From NCBI GenBank assembly GCA_965221725.1, contig OZ244909.1:1860001-1924000 (forward strand): a stretch of 64,000 nucleotides of DNA. Reading direction: 5' to 3'. Position 1 is the first letter of the stretch, and each line of letters begins with the position of its first letter. Both the position numbers and the translations under genes were made by a program. Below the pieces are notes generated by a model. It ran no database searches and was not told where the DNA came from. It saw only the letters and a list, made by a program, of their open reading frames with translations. This stretch comes from HK1 sp965221725. Lineage in GTDB: Bacteria > Pseudomonadota > Gammaproteobacteria > HK1. Positions 16,295 through 25,766 of this stretch are shown one piece after another.

Positions 16295-16552
16295 GCGGAC
16301 CCGCGAACGAATGGCGACATTGCCTCGCCGGGATCGGCCCCGGGGGCGCCGTCCCTTTCACCCGGCGCCACCGGCCACTCGACGCCGGATCGAACCGGCT
16401 CACGTATCAACGGGTTCCGCGTCGGATCAGCAATTCCCGCCAGGCCTGAACATGCTCTCGCAATCGCTCGGAGTGGACACTCCGGAGGCCGGATGCCGAC
16501 CGGAGTCGCGCGGGGTGGCGGTCTTTCGGGTCGCCGGCGGGAATCGCTGGTA

Positions 16553-16900
16553 TCAGATCGAGAACGACATTCCGCAGCCGCAGGTGGTGGCCGCGTTGGG
16601 GTTGCTGATCACGAACCGGGACCCCTGCAGGTCCTCCCGGTAGTCGATCTCGGAGCCCATCAGGTACTGGAAGCTCATGGGGTCGATGAGCAGCTTCGCG
16701 CCGTCGCGTTCAATCACGAAGTCGTCCTCACCCGGAACATCCTCGAAGTTGAACCCGTACTGAAAGCCTGAGCAGCCGCCCCCTTCGATGTAGACGCGAA
16801 GGAGGGGATCGGTGCGTCCCTGGCGCAGTACCAGCTCGCCGACCTTGCGCGCCGCCTTTTCCGAGAAGGCAACCGCGGAAGTGAAGTCAGGATCCGACAT
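16553..16900 (-). CDS. erpA: iron-sulfur cluster insertion protein ErpA
   Basis: 115 residues, A-type Fe-S carrier. The three cluster ligands are Cys43 in IEGGGCSGFQYGF and Cys107/Cys109 in the C-terminal TTCGCGMSFSI. The internal block KLLIDPMSFQYLMGSEIDY is close to E. coli ErpA, which delivers clusters to isoprenoid-synthesis and respiratory enzymes. GAGAGA precedes ATG 16900. A second A-type protein is encoded at 25767-26135. A short tandem repeat lies about 75-115 bp upstream of the start. Confidence 0.93.
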   Translation of the reverse strand: MSDPDFTSAVAFSEKAARKVGELVLRQGRTDPLLRVYIEGGGCSGFQYGFNFEDVPGEDDFVIERDGAKLLIDPMSFQYLMGSEIDYREDLQGSRFVISNPNAATTCGCGMSFSI

Positions 16901-16973
16901 TTCTCTCGCTCCGTCGATCAGGCTGGCCGAAGCATGGGGGCTGGCGCGGCTCGGATCAACTTCCCCAGCGCCT

Positions 16974-17017
16974 CCCGAGCACTCCCCGAGCACTCCCCGA
17001 GCACTCCTCAAGCACTT
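16974..17017 (+). repeat. 11-bp tandem repeat upstream of erpA
   Basis: Three perfect units of CCCGAGCACTC (16974-17006) and one degenerate unit (17007-17017), 74 bp upstream of the erpA start. Slippage could alter promoter spacing for erpA; nothing shows that it does. Confidence 0.8.
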
Positions 17018-17109
17018 CTTGGTGCGTATGTCCCTCACGTCGTCGTGCGGTCATGGCGGTTTCGTGTACGGTACTCTCGCCAGTGAACAGCGCAAACGTC
17101 GAGGGCCGA

Positions 17110-17230
17110 GGATGAACCACAGCGATTCCCGCCAGCGCTCCCGGAGGCTCGCCCGTCGTGCGATCCCGGTGGGATTTCGACCTCCGGGGCATTCGTTCGG
17201 GGCAACTTCGCGAGCGGATTCCGGCTTGGC
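17110..17230 (+). repeat. dispersed extragenic repeat, family D copy
   Basis: The GATTCCCGCC ... TCGTGCGAT(C/T)CC ... GGGATTTCGACCTCCG pattern recurs, inverted, at 30275-30365, 55880-55990 and 61560-61620. It lies just upstream of the TlpA-like gene and may contain its promoter or 5' UTR. Similarity among copies is partial, about 65-80 percent by eye. Confidence 0.5.
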
Positions 17231-17242
17231 GGGAACTTCCGA

Positions 17243-17770
17243 ATGAATCAGTCTTTCAGCCGCCTGCCGATGCGCGGCGGTCGAGGATGGTGGGCGGTGG
17301 CGCTGCTCGTGGCAGGCTGCCTGGTCCTGGTATTCGCGCTGCGGGACCACGACAACCTCGGGGCGTTCCGGTCCGTCTCCATTGCCACCATCGATGGCCG
17401 CCGCTTCGACGCCGCCACGGTCGCGGGCCGCCCGGTGCTCGTCACCTTCTGGTCCACGACGTGTATGGTCTGCCTGCAGGAGATGCCGGACCTGGAAGCG
17501 CTCTACCGGCGACTCGCCCCGCGCGGGCTCGAGGTCGTCGCGGTGTCCATGCCCTGGGACCCGCCCGACGAGGTGGTACGGCTTGCGCAGGCCCGCGCGC
17601 TCCCCTATCCGGTCGCGCTCGATGTGACCGGTGCCGTCGCCAGAGCCTTCGGCGACGTGTCGGTGACTCCCACCCACATCCTGATCGACCCCGACGGCGA
17701 GGTCGCGTTCCACCGCACCGGCGCGCTCGACTTCGCCGCCCTCGACGACCGGCTGCGGTCGATGCTCTGA
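17243..17770 (+). CDS. TlpA-family thiol:disulfide oxidoreductase
   Basis: 175 residues. Residues about 16-33 form one membrane anchor (VALLVAGCLVLVFAL), leaving a periplasmic thioredoxin fold. The redox motif is C74-M-V-C77 in TFWSTTCMVCLQEMPDL, followed by VSVTPTHILIDPDGEV, which holds the cis-Pro. Anchored TlpA/ResA proteins usually reduce apocytochromes c or other periplasmic thiols. CMVC is an uncommon dipeptide for the active site. The start could be ATG 17243 or ATG 17270; neither has a good ribosome binding site. hemJ starts 18 bp after the stop, suggesting a two-gene unit linked to haem or cytochrome maturation. Confidence 0.85.
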   Translation: MNQSFSRLPMRGGRGWWAVALLVAGCLVLVFALRDHDNLGAFRSVSIATIDGRRFDAATVAGRPVLVTFWSTTCMVCLQEMPDLEALYRRLAPRGLEVVAVSMPWDPPDEVVRLAQARALPYPVALDVTGAVARAFGDVSVTPTHILIDPDGEVAFHRTGALDFAALDDRLRSML

Positions 17771-17788
17771 CGCGGGGCGGCAACGCGC

Positions 17789-18229
17789 GTGCTCTGGATC
17801 AAGGCCCTTCACGTCATTTTCGTGGTGGCCTGGTACGCAGGGCTGCTGTACCTGCCGCGCCTGTTCGTCTACCACGCGCAGACCGAAGACGCGATCAGCG
17901 ACGAACGCTTCAAGGTGATGGAGCACCGACTGTTCATGATCATGACCGTGGGTGGGCTCGGGGCGCTCGTCTTCGGCCTGTGGCTCATCGCCGGCTACGC
18001 CTGGGCCGCCTACGCGGCGAGCGGATGGTTCCAGGTGAAGCTCGTTCTCGTCGCCGCGCTCATCCTGTATCACGTCTGGTGCGGTAGACTTGTCGCCGAC
18101 TTCGCCGCGGGGCGAAACCGGCACGGACACCGCTTCTATCGTCTGTTCAACGAGGTGCCGGCGCTCGCCCTCGTTGCGGTGGTGATCCTGGTGGTGGTCA
18201 AGCCGACCCTGGGCCCTCTCGATGGCTGA
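17789..18229 (+). CDS. hemJ: protoporphyrinogen oxidase HemJ
   Basis: 146 residues with four predicted membrane helices, GTG start. HemJ oxidises protoporphyrinogen IX to protoporphyrin IX in the penultimate haem step. Family features visible: LWIKALHVIFVVAWYAGLLYLPRLFVYH with the essential His8, the EHRLF block, and WFQVKLVLV with the conserved Lys in the third helix. It directly follows the TlpA-type thioredoxin. hemL lies 8 kb away, so haem genes are scattered, not clustered. Confidence 0.92.
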   Translation: MLWIKALHVIFVVAWYAGLLYLPRLFVYHAQTEDAISDERFKVMEHRLFMIMTVGGLGALVFGLWLIAGYAWAAYAASGWFQVKLVLVAALILYHVWCGRLVADFAAGRNRHGHRFYRLFNEVPALALVAVVILVVVKPTLGPLDG

Positions 18230-18380
18230 CGAAGCTGCGTCACGGATACGCGAGGAATGTTCGTCGCACCTGACGACTCTCGGGCGTCCGGCGCACGGTG
18301 CTCACCGCCGCCCTGGCCTGTTCATCCGCGAAATCGCGGCCGAAAACCCGAATCAACTGTGAAGACCCAGGTCACTGGAG

Positions 18381-18665
18381 ATGACTAGAACCGTTCAATG
18401 CGTGGTGCTGAAGCACGAGGCGGAGGGCCTTGAGGAACCGCCGCATCCCGGCGAGCTGGGCCGGCGGATCTTCGAGAACGTCTCGAAGGAGGGCTGGTCC
18501 GAGTGGCTCCAGCGCCTGCAGATGATCATCAACGAGAACCAGCTCAGCACCGCCGACCCGGGCAGCATCGATCTCATCGAGCAGCACATGCGCGGCTTCC
18601 TCTTCGGCGAGGGCCAGCTCGGAGGCCTCCCGGCCGGATTCCGCACCGGCCAGTCCAAGAAGTAG
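18381..18665 (+). CDS. yggX: probable Fe(2+)-trafficking protein YggX
   Basis: 94 residues matching the YggX family: TVQCVVL with the conserved Cys7, PPHPGELGRRIFENVSKEGW, an INENQL turn, and a C-terminal FLFGEG. YggX limits oxidative damage to labile Fe-S clusters and binds Fe(II) weakly; it is regulated by SoxRS in enterics. The start ATG 18381 gives the family-standard MxRTVxC opening. It is separated by 150 bp from hemJ and faces the convergent autotransporter gene. Confidence 0.93.
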   Translation: MTRTVQCVVLKHEAEGLEEPPHPGELGRRIFENVSKEGWSEWLQRLQMIINENQLSTADPGSIDLIEQHMRGFLFGEGQLGGLPAGFRTGQSKK

Positions 18666-18783
18666 CCGGACCCCACTCTTCAATGGGTCTTGCCTCGGCC
18701 CGCGCGCATCACCGATGGCCGCCTCCGGTCCCCTATTCCTCGGTTCGGAATCAACCGGCGGATTCAGTCGAAGCCCGGCGCCC

Positions 18784-21700
18784 TCACCAGCGCACGGTGG
18801 CCTCGACGCCGAGGGTGTGCACGGGCGGGGTCGAGGCGGGCTCGTGGCGGGTGGCTCTGAGGCCGACGGTGAGGTCGGGGGCGGTGGCGGCGTGCGGCGT
18901 GAGCCGCCAGCCGAGGGTGTAGTCGCGGGTGTCGGGGGCAAGCCTCACGGCGGCGTGGGGGCTTCCCGTGAAGCGTCCGCCGAGGGCGGGGAGGCCGTAG
19001 GCGGCCTCCAGCGTCCAGCGGGCGCGGGCTTCACCGCCGGGGCGGTCTGCGAGCGGGGCGGGGGTGAACAGTGCTTCGAGCCCCCCTTCGGCCGGCCCGC
19101 CGAAGTCCTGGCGCACGCTGAGCGCGGCGCCGCGCTCGGTCGCGGGGTCGGGGTCGAAGGCGAGGGCGGCGGACACGCCCCGGTCTTCGAGGTCGTCGTC
19201 TTCGTGCGCGATGAGGGTGCGCCCCGAGAGGTCGAGCGAGAGGCCCATGGCCGGGGCGCTCCAGGCGAGACCGGCGCCGAGTTCGACGCCCGCTCCGGTC
19301 TCCGCATCGCCCCCGTCGTGGCGCGCACCGAGCGCGAGCGTCGGCACGAGGCGGGTCGCATCCGCCATGGCGATGTGCCAGCTTCCTTCCAGACCGAGTC
19401 GGAGGCGGGTCACGTCGGAGTCCGACGCGGCGAGCGCGGCGGTGCGCTCCGATGCGGTGCGGGTCCACAGCGCATCGGCGGTGAGTGCGAGGGTGGGGCC
19501 GGTGGTGGCGGGCGGGGCGTCGAGCAGGGCGCTCCTCGCCCCGGCCGCGGCCATCGTCCACTCGGTGTCGGCGCGGTAGTGCCGGTCCTGCGTCTTCACC
19601 GTCACCTCGCCCGTGCCAAGGCCGGCCGCGCCCCAGAGCTTCAGGCGCGGGGTGGCCTCAAGGGCGGCGTAGGGCACCGCGGCGGTGAGCGAAGCGTCGA
19701 GGGTGCCGGTGCCGGCGCGCACCGCGGCGTCGCAAAGGACCGAGGTCGGGGGTGGAGCGCACGGGTTGTCTCCGAGCGAAGCGTAGTCGCCCTCGGAGGT
19801 GCTGTGGGTGAGGGCGAGGCCCAGGAGCCAGTCGTCGCGGGCATAGTCCGCCCCGATGAGGGCGGTGGTCACCGTGGCGTCGAGGGTAATCGCGGTGCCG
19901 TCGCCGCGCGCGGCGCCGTCGAAGTGGTGGGCGCTTGCGCGGCCCCACGCGGCGAGGCTGCCGCCGGTGGCGTCGCGCGCGCCGGTCAGCGAGAAGTGCG
20001 AGCCGAGCAGCGCCTCGCGTGCCGTCATCGTGGGGGCGTGCCCCGGCGGACGGTTGAAGCCGAAGGGGTCGCCGAGCGGGTCGGGGTCCTGCGCGCCGGG
20101 GGACGGTGACTCGGCGCCGAGCCCGCGGGCGGCGAATGTCGGGCCGGCGTCGGGGGCCGCACCGAGGGCAGTGCCCGCGAGCGTGCCCTGCACGCCGGGG
20201 GTGCGGGGCGCGGTGAGCCGTCGTGCAATGCCCTCCAGCGCCTGCTCGGCCACCGTGCGCCCGAAGCGCGCGAGATAGGCCGCCGGCAGCGGGTCGGCGT
20301 TGGTGATGGTGCCCACCCCCACCGCGTCGGCAATGGAGAGCGCAAAGGGGGCGTCGTGCCGCGCGGGCGTCGCCCGCGTCAGCACCAGCTCGAAGGTCTC
20401 GCCGCCGTCGTCGTGCGCATCGTGCATGGTCGGCACCGTGAGGGTCTGCACGGTGTCGCCTTCGCGGAAGATGGCGACGGAGATGCGGCTGCGCGGCTGG
20501 TAGTCCACGCCCTCCGTCGCCGAGACGGGCGTCGTCTCGCGCGTTCGCGCATACACGATGGTCAGGTCCGGGGCGGGGGCGGACAGGCGCACCGTGAACG
20601 CCATCTCGGTCCCTTCGCGCGCGGTGGCGTCGTCGACCGCGACCGTGAGCGGCGTCGGATCGTTGTCGGCGACCGCGACGCGGGCGGTGGCGGCCTCCCC
20701 CGCCGTGTAGCCGGCGCCCGCGGTCACGGTGACGGCAATGGCCCCGTCCGGCTCGTCGGTGGTGTCGTCGTCGGTGGCGACGGTGAGGGTCGCGGTGCCG
20801 CTCGGGCCGAGGGTCACCGTGCGCGGGCCGGTCGCGCCCGGGGCGGCGAAGCGGCCGGTCTCGGTGAGGGTCACCGATACATCGATGTCCGATGTCGGGG
20901 CGGGGGTCGCGATAAGGGTGAAGGTAGCCGCGCCGCCCTCGGTGATGGGCGCGCCGGCGGAGAGGGTGACCGTCGGCGTTGGCGGTGCCGGCTCGGCCGG
21001 CTGCGCGGCGGCGACGACGGGGGCGGCGCACGCCTCCAGGCGCTCGAGTTCGATGCGCACCGGGCGCCAGCCCGACCATATCCTCTCGCTCGCCCGCGCC
21101 TCCGTCGCCGTGTAGGGCGTGAGCGTGGCGTGGGTCTCCGCCCCGAAGGCGATGAGCACGCGGCGCCAGTTCTCGCCGTGGTTCCTGTCCGCGCGGCGGC
21201 GGTTCCATTCGTAGTAGCGGCGCACCTCCTGCACCAGAGCCGCCGCGGGCGGCGCGCAGGCAGGCGATGAGGCGGGTGACAACTGCGCCTCGGCCGGCGG
21301 GTCGTCGTTGTCCGTCACCGCCACGCTCGCTGCGTCATCCGGCGCCGGCCGCGCTGCGTAGTCCGTACCCGCGGCCAGCGTCGCCGTCACTCGGCCGTCG
21401 GGTTCATCCTTGTCGTCGTCCACCGTGCCCACCGTGAAGTCCGCTGAGGTCGCGTTCGCGGCGATGGTCACGCTCCGACGCCCCTCGTCGCCGGTCGCCA
21501 CGAAGTCGCTCCCCGGCGCCTCCCCTACGTCCACGCTCACCGTCAGCGGTGTCGCCGCCGCCGCGCTCCGCGTCACCGTGAATGCGGCGGAATCGCCTTC
21601 CGGGATCGATGCCGCCGTGCCCGTCTTGGGCGCGATTCCCACCATCGGAAGCCCGTCGTCATTCCGGATGACGATGGAGACGCTCGATGGTTCAGCTACC

Positions 21701-24177
21701 TGATTGGAAAAAAACTGGGAGATCCTCCTGTTGTCCTGATAGGGGGATGTCCCCCGGTATTGATTGGACAGACCCTTTCTCTCCGTCATCTCGATGCGAA
21801 TCGTCTCGTTGGTGTCCTCCACATCGTCGTCGATGATCTCCACCTGCATTTTCACGCGGGCCTGGTCCGCAGGAATCCGGAGGAGTCCATTATTTCCGAG
21901 GCGACCAAGCTCATTGACGATACGGTAGTCCCTGTCATCACCATCCCGTGTCGCAGTCCCCGACAAACGGTACTCGACATGGATCGGTGATTTGGAGGGT
22001 GGGTCCACCTTCACCATGAGATCCACCGTCCCGGCACTCTCATCCACAACCATCGATGGCGACTCGAAGGATATCTTCGGCATGTCCGTGTCCAGGATCG
22101 CAGCCCGGATGTGCCTGTTGGATCCGTACGCCGGTATCGGCCAGATGGAGCCCACCCCGACACCAGCGGGCAGCTTGGTTTCGTCCACCCACAAGGTGAA
22201 AACTTCGTACATGTCGTAACGGGGGAAGGAGCCTCGACCGAACCCCAGTGCGGATTGGCCTTCGGTTGATCCCTCATTGACATCGTTATCGTCGAACGTA
22301 TCGATCTCCACCCATGCGGTCGTCTGTCCGGCGGGTATGGTGACCTTCCACGGACCGCTTCGGTAATCCGTGCCCGAGGTCGCTGCGCTCGGTGCCAAAT
22401 TCTCCGACGGTCTCGTATAACCCTTGTCCACAAGGGTGAACACGGCATCTGTCGCCAGCGGGCTCGACAGTCTCAGCCCGACCCTGATTGGCTCGCCTTC
22501 CCGGGCGCGATATTCCACGCAGCACGCGCCGGAGGGCTTTATGAAACGCAATACGGATACGATGTTGCGGTTACTCACAACCACCGGCACCGCGGGGTCA
22601 TCGTCATTCACCTCCACCGCGGCTGTGCCCTGGTCAAATCGGTAGCCGGAACCGGACTCGCCGGTCACCGTCACTTTGCCATCACTCTCCGACGTCGCGT
22701 CATTGACGGTAGGGATGGAGTAGGACAGCGAGGATGTGCCCGCCGGGATGGTCACCTGCTTCGTGCCTTCACTCTCGGGGGCCAGGAAGTCGCCTGATCC
22801 GCTCGCATCCGTCACCTTGAAATTGACCGTCAGCGCCGCCGTCGGCGCGGGATTGGTCTCGAACGTGAAGGTCGCGTCGGTCCCTTCCGTCACCGCAGGG
22901 CCGCCCTTGATGGTGATGACGGAAGTGCCCGGAGGGTCATCGTTGTCTCTCACGAAGGAATGCTGATACCTGTTACGACCGACCACGTAGCCGTCACCGG
23001 AATACAGACGCAGCGTCACGAATCCGGTGGCTTCATCAGTGGCATCGTCGATGGTGGATACCGAGTAGGTCACCGAGGACTCGCCGGCCGGAATGATGTG
23101 CTGCTTCGTCCCCAAGTCCTCCTCCGCCAGGAAGTTGTGGTGCCATTGGTCTACCCGGAAATGAATCGTCAAATCTGCGGTTGGCGCCGGGTTGGCCCTG
23201 ATCGTGAAGGTTGCGTCTTCCCCTTCGGTGATTGGGGGGGCGATTGTGGAGCCACTCAGGTCGATGATCGGGATATTGGGGTCGTCGTTGTCGTTCACCC
23301 GTACCCGTGCCTTACCGGGACTGCCGACCGAATAGCCCCCGCCGGGCCTCAGAGCCATCGTCACGGCTCCATCAGCTTCGTGATACTCGTCGTCGGTGGT
23401 GGCAGCCCGATAGTCGACCGAATTCCCGCCACCCGGGATGGTCACTATCGCATGGACGTTGGACACACTTTTACTTTCGCCGCCCTTGGTTTCGGACCTG
23501 AACAGGGGCAGGAAGTGGCCCTCATCGTCCACCCTCAAGTTGACCTGCAGGTCATCCGCCGGGGCCGGGTTGGCCTTCACGGTGAAGACCGCGGACTCTC
23601 CCTCGGTCACCGCAGGGCCGCCCTCGATGGTGACGGTGGGCGGCGGGTCGTTGTCGTTCACCCGCACCGTGCCCGAGGAGGGAGTGCCAAGACTGTAGTC
23701 ACTCGATGCCCGAAGTGACGCCGTCACATTGCCGCCCGTCTCGTCAACATCGTCGTCCTCTGACAGTACATGGAGGTAGGCCAGCGTCTGGCTCGCGGCA
23801 ATGGTGACTGTGCGGGCACCTTCGTTGCCGCCGGCCAGAAAGTCGCTGCTGCCAGCCGCGTCCGTGATGTTCACGTTTACATTCAGGGACGCCGTTGGTG
23901 CCGGGTTCGCCCGGACAGTGAAGATCGCGTAGCCGCCCTCCGTCACCGGAGATCCGCCGTTGATGGTGACTGCGGGGGTCGTCTGCGCGGCGGCCTGCGG
24001 GATGAGTCCCGCCAGCAGGGGTGCCAGGAGCAGCACGGCGGCAAGGCCACGGCCTGCCCCGTCGAGCGAGGGGCGGGCGGCGGGTGTGGGTCCGTGATGT
24101 GCGGCGTCGCCATTCCGGTCGGATATCGGTACGACCCACCCGGGCATCATCCGGCTTCCGCTCGACGTATGTACCAT
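18784..24177 (-). CDS. giant Calx-beta repeat autotransporter
   Basis: 1797 residues, predicted outer-membrane or surface protein. A long N-terminal signal region ends near residue 64 (LLAGLIPQAAAQ). Then come about nine Calx-beta-type immunoglobulin-like modules of 100-130 residues; most share TEGxxAxFTVxANPAP near the start and VxVNDND at the end, with acidic Ca-binding turns. A non-repeat linker at about 975-1045 carries YYEWNRRRADRNHGENW. The last ~410 residues form a 12-strand-type autotransporter beta-barrel (WGRASAHHF, YARDDWLLGLALTHS) ending in TVRW, the aromatic end read by BAM. GGAGGAAG before ATG 24177 fixes the start. DNA at about 21.7-23.6 kb, which encodes modules 2-6, is visibly less GC-rich than the rest. 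Adhesion is the likely role. Confidence 0.88.
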   Translation of the reverse strand: MVHTSSGSRMMPGWVVPISDRNGDAAHHGPTPAARPSLDGAGRGLAAVLLLAPLLAGLIPQAAAQTTPAVTINGGSPVTEGGYAIFTVRANPAPTASLNVNVNITDAAGSSDFLAGGNEGARTVTIAASQTLAYLHVLSEDDDVDETGGNVTASLRASSDYSLGTPSSGTVRVNDNDPPPTVTIEGGPAVTEGESAVFTVKANPAPADDLQVNLRVDDEGHFLPLFRSETKGGESKSVSNVHAIVTIPGGGNSVDYRAATTDDEYHEADGAVTMALRPGGGYSVGSPGKARVRVNDNDDPNIPIIDLSGSTIAPPITEGEDATFTIRANPAPTADLTIHFRVDQWHHNFLAEEDLGTKQHIIPAGESSVTYSVSTIDDATDEATGFVTLRLYSGDGYVVGRNRYQHSFVRDNDDPPGTSVITIKGGPAVTEGTDATFTFETNPAPTAALTVNFKVTDASGSGDFLAPESEGTKQVTIPAGTSSLSYSIPTVNDATSESDGKVTVTGESGSGYRFDQGTAAVEVNDDDPAVPVVVSNRNIVSVLRFIKPSGACCVEYRAREGEPIRVGLRLSSPLATDAVFTLVDKGYTRPSENLAPSAATSGTDYRSGPWKVTIPAGQTTAWVEIDTFDDNDVNEGSTEGQSALGFGRGSFPRYDMYEVFTLWVDETKLPAGVGVGSIWPIPAYGSNRHIRAAILDTDMPKISFESPSMVVDESAGTVDLMVKVDPPSKSPIHVEYRLSGTATRDGDDRDYRIVNELGRLGNNGLLRIPADQARVKMQVEIIDDDVEDTNETIRIEMTERKGLSNQYRGTSPYQDNRRISQFFSNQVAEPSSVSIVIRNDDGLPMVGIAPKTGTAASIPEGDSAAFTVTRSAAAATPLTVSVDVGEAPGSDFVATGDEGRRSVTIAANATSADFTVGTVDDDKDEPDGRVTATLAAGTDYAARPAPDDAASVAVTDNDDPPAEAQLSPASSPACAPPAAALVQEVRRYYEWNRRRADRNHGENWRRVLIAFGAETHATLTPYTATEARASERIWSGWRPVRIELERLEACAAPVVAAAQPAEPAPPTPTVTLSAGAPITEGGAATFTLIATPAPTSDIDVSVTLTETGRFAAPGATGPRTVTLGPSGTATLTVATDDDTTDEPDGAIAVTVTAGAGYTAGEAATARVAVADNDPTPLTVAVDDATAREGTEMAFTVRLSAPAPDLTIVYARTRETTPVSATEGVDYQPRSRISVAIFREGDTVQTLTVPTMHDAHDDGGETFELVLTRATPARHDAPFALSIADAVGVGTITNADPLPAAYLARFGRTVAEQALEGIARRLTAPRTPGVQGTLAGTALGAAPDAGPTFAARGLGAESPSPGAQDPDPLGDPFGFNRPPGHAPTMTAREALLGSHFSLTGARDATGGSLAAWGRASAHHFDGAARGDGTAITLDATVTTALIGADYARDDWLLGLALTHSTSEGDYASLGDNPCAPPPTSVLCDAAVRAGTGTLDASLTAAVPYAALEATPRLKLWGAAGLGTGEVTVKTQDRHYRADTEWTMAAAGARSALLDAPPATTGPTLALTADALWTRTASERTAALAASDSDVTRLRLGLEGSWHIAMADATRLVPTLALGARHDGGDAETGAGVELGAGLAWSAPAMGLSLDLSGRTLIAHEDDDLEDRGVSAALAFDPDPATERGAALSVRQDFGGPAEGGLEALFTPAPLADRPGGEARARWTLEAAYGLPALGGRFTGSPHAAVRLAPDTRDYTLGWRLTPHAATAPDLTVGLRATRHEPASTPPVHTLGVEATVRW

Positions 24178-24341
24178 GACTTCCTCCGCACGCTCCGCCG
24201 GGAGACCCGCGCACCCCGGTATCGCCACTGACTCATTCTCGCTCGAAGCTACCACAACAGGGAGACCGCCATGGGAACCCCGTGATTCATCGTAGCAAGA
24301 GGGAGCGAGGAAAATCTCGGGTGAAGCATCAGGAGCGGCGC

Positions 24342-25616
24342 TCAGCCCGCGACCTCGACCGCCAGGGACGGGGCGACGACGACTCGAATCATCCCCTGCG
24401 CCCGGCGCAGCGACGCCTCCACGCCGCCCGGGTCGTCCCCGAGTGCGAAGACGAAGCCCAGGTACGTGCCGCCCTCGGGAAGCGGGGTCAGCGCGTAGCC
24501 CTCCCTCACCGTGACGGACACTTCGCAAATGCCCGGGACCTGGCTCGCGGCCATCACGCCCTCGACCCGGCGCAGCGTCCCGGCGGCCGGCGTCGGGATC
24601 ATCAGCACCCCCGCCGCCCGGCCGGCGTCGCGGAACGGGATATCGGGGGAACGACCGAGCGCCCGTTGCAGAACCAGGTGTTCCAGACTCGTCCCCGACC
24701 CGAAGGTGAACAGCCGCGCGCAGTCACCGCCGATGGTGCGGGCCGCGATCTCGATGATCCAGGCGTCGCCGGCGTGGAGCCGCAGCTCGGCGTGCACCGG
24801 CCCCTCGGTCAGCCCGTAGGCGGCACACCCGGCGCGCACCCGCTCGGCCGCCAGGGCCTGGGCCGCTCGCGGGTGCCGCGACGGGGTCACGTAGATCGTC
24901 TCTTCGAAGAACGGTCCATCGAGCGGGTCCGGCTTGTCGAAGATGGCGAGCACGGTGAGTTCGCCGCCCGCCAGCATGCCTTCGAGCGCGATCTCCGCTC
25001 CGGGCACGAACGACTCGACGAGCAGCGTGGCGCTCTCCTCCCCGCCGGCGGACGCAGCGGCGTCGGCGCGCACAATCGCCCCCGCGCGCCGGCAGGCGGC
25101 TTCGAGGGCCGGGAGATCGTCCGCGCGGATCACCCCGCGGCTCGCCGACAACGCCAGCGGCTTCACCACGCAGGGGAATTCGGTTCCCGCGACCTGCGGG
25201 CCAAGGGGACGGCGCAGGTCCACCCGCCGCGCGGCCGGCACCGGAAGCCCGGCCTCGGCCAGGGCGGCCCGGGCCAGGTCCTTGCGCCGGGCGGTGCGCG
25301 CAGCGGACGGCGCGTTGTGCGCGAGCCCGAGGGCGGCGGCGACCCGGTTCGCGATCTCTACAGCGCCGTCGTCGGTGGCGACGACCCCCGCCACGGGCCG
25401 GTCGCGATGGATGCGCCGAACCTGCCGAATCACGCCATCGGGATTGGAGAAATCGACCCGGAGCCCGTCACGGGATCCGGGGATCAGCGCGTGTTCGCCC
25501 TCGCTCGCCACCAGCATCTCGAGGCCGAGATCGTGCGCCGCGTCCAGATAGGCATGCACCCGATAGCTCCCGGGCGGGGAAATCAGCAGGACCCGGGGCC
25601 GAGCATCGTTCTGCAT
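24342..25616 (-). CDS. ATP-grasp domain ligase
   Basis: 424 residues, ATP-grasp superfamily (carbamoyl-phosphate synthase L-chain/D-Ala-D-Ala ligase fold). Residues 9-100 form the N-terminal pre-ATP-grasp domain (RVLLISPPGSYRVHAYL). The ATP-binding region shows FPCVVKPLALSASRGVIRA, LVESFVPGAEIALEGML and WIIEIAARTIGGDCARL, the last holding metal-binding Glu/Asn-equivalent residues. A C-terminal domain (GTYLGFVFALGDDPGGVEASLRRA) resembles L-amino-acid ligases and BL00235-like dipeptide synthases. The acid and amine substrates are unknown. It stands between the autotransporter and the A-type Fe-S carrier on the same strand, with gaps over 140 bp. Confidence 0.8.
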   Translation of the reverse strand: MQNDARPRVLLISPPGSYRVHAYLDAAHDLGLEMLVASEGEHALIPGSRDGLRVDFSNPDGVIRQVRRIHRDRPVAGVVATDDGAVEIANRVAAALGLAHNAPSAARTARRKDLARAALAEAGLPVPAARRVDLRRPLGPQVAGTEFPCVVKPLALSASRGVIRADDLPALEAACRRAGAIVRADAAASAGGEESATLLVESFVPGAEIALEGMLAGGELTVLAIFDKPDPLDGPFFEETIYVTPSRHPRAAQALAAERVRAGCAAYGLTEGPVHAELRLHAGDAWIIEIAARTIGGDCARLFTFGSGTSLEHLVLQRALGRSPDIPFRDAGRAAGVLMIPTPAAGTLRRVEGVMAASQVPGICEVSVTVREGYALTPLPEGGTYLGFVFALGDDPGGVEASLRRAQGMIRVVVAPSLAVEVAG

Positions 25617-25766
25617 GAGACGAACGCGAATCGGGGCGCGCCGGCGTACTTCCTTCACACTGCGGGGCGACCCGGCGAAGCAGGCGGCACCGAACACCCC
25701 GAGCAACACCCAGGGACCCTGGTCGATAACGGGTGGCCGATAACGGGCGAAGTTTTCAGACCGACT

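Noticed and set aside
18784..20109. Long plus-strand ORFs antisense to the autotransporter
   Set aside because: Typical shadows of a high-GC gene: Gly/Arg/Ala-rich, no known motif, no ribosome binding site.
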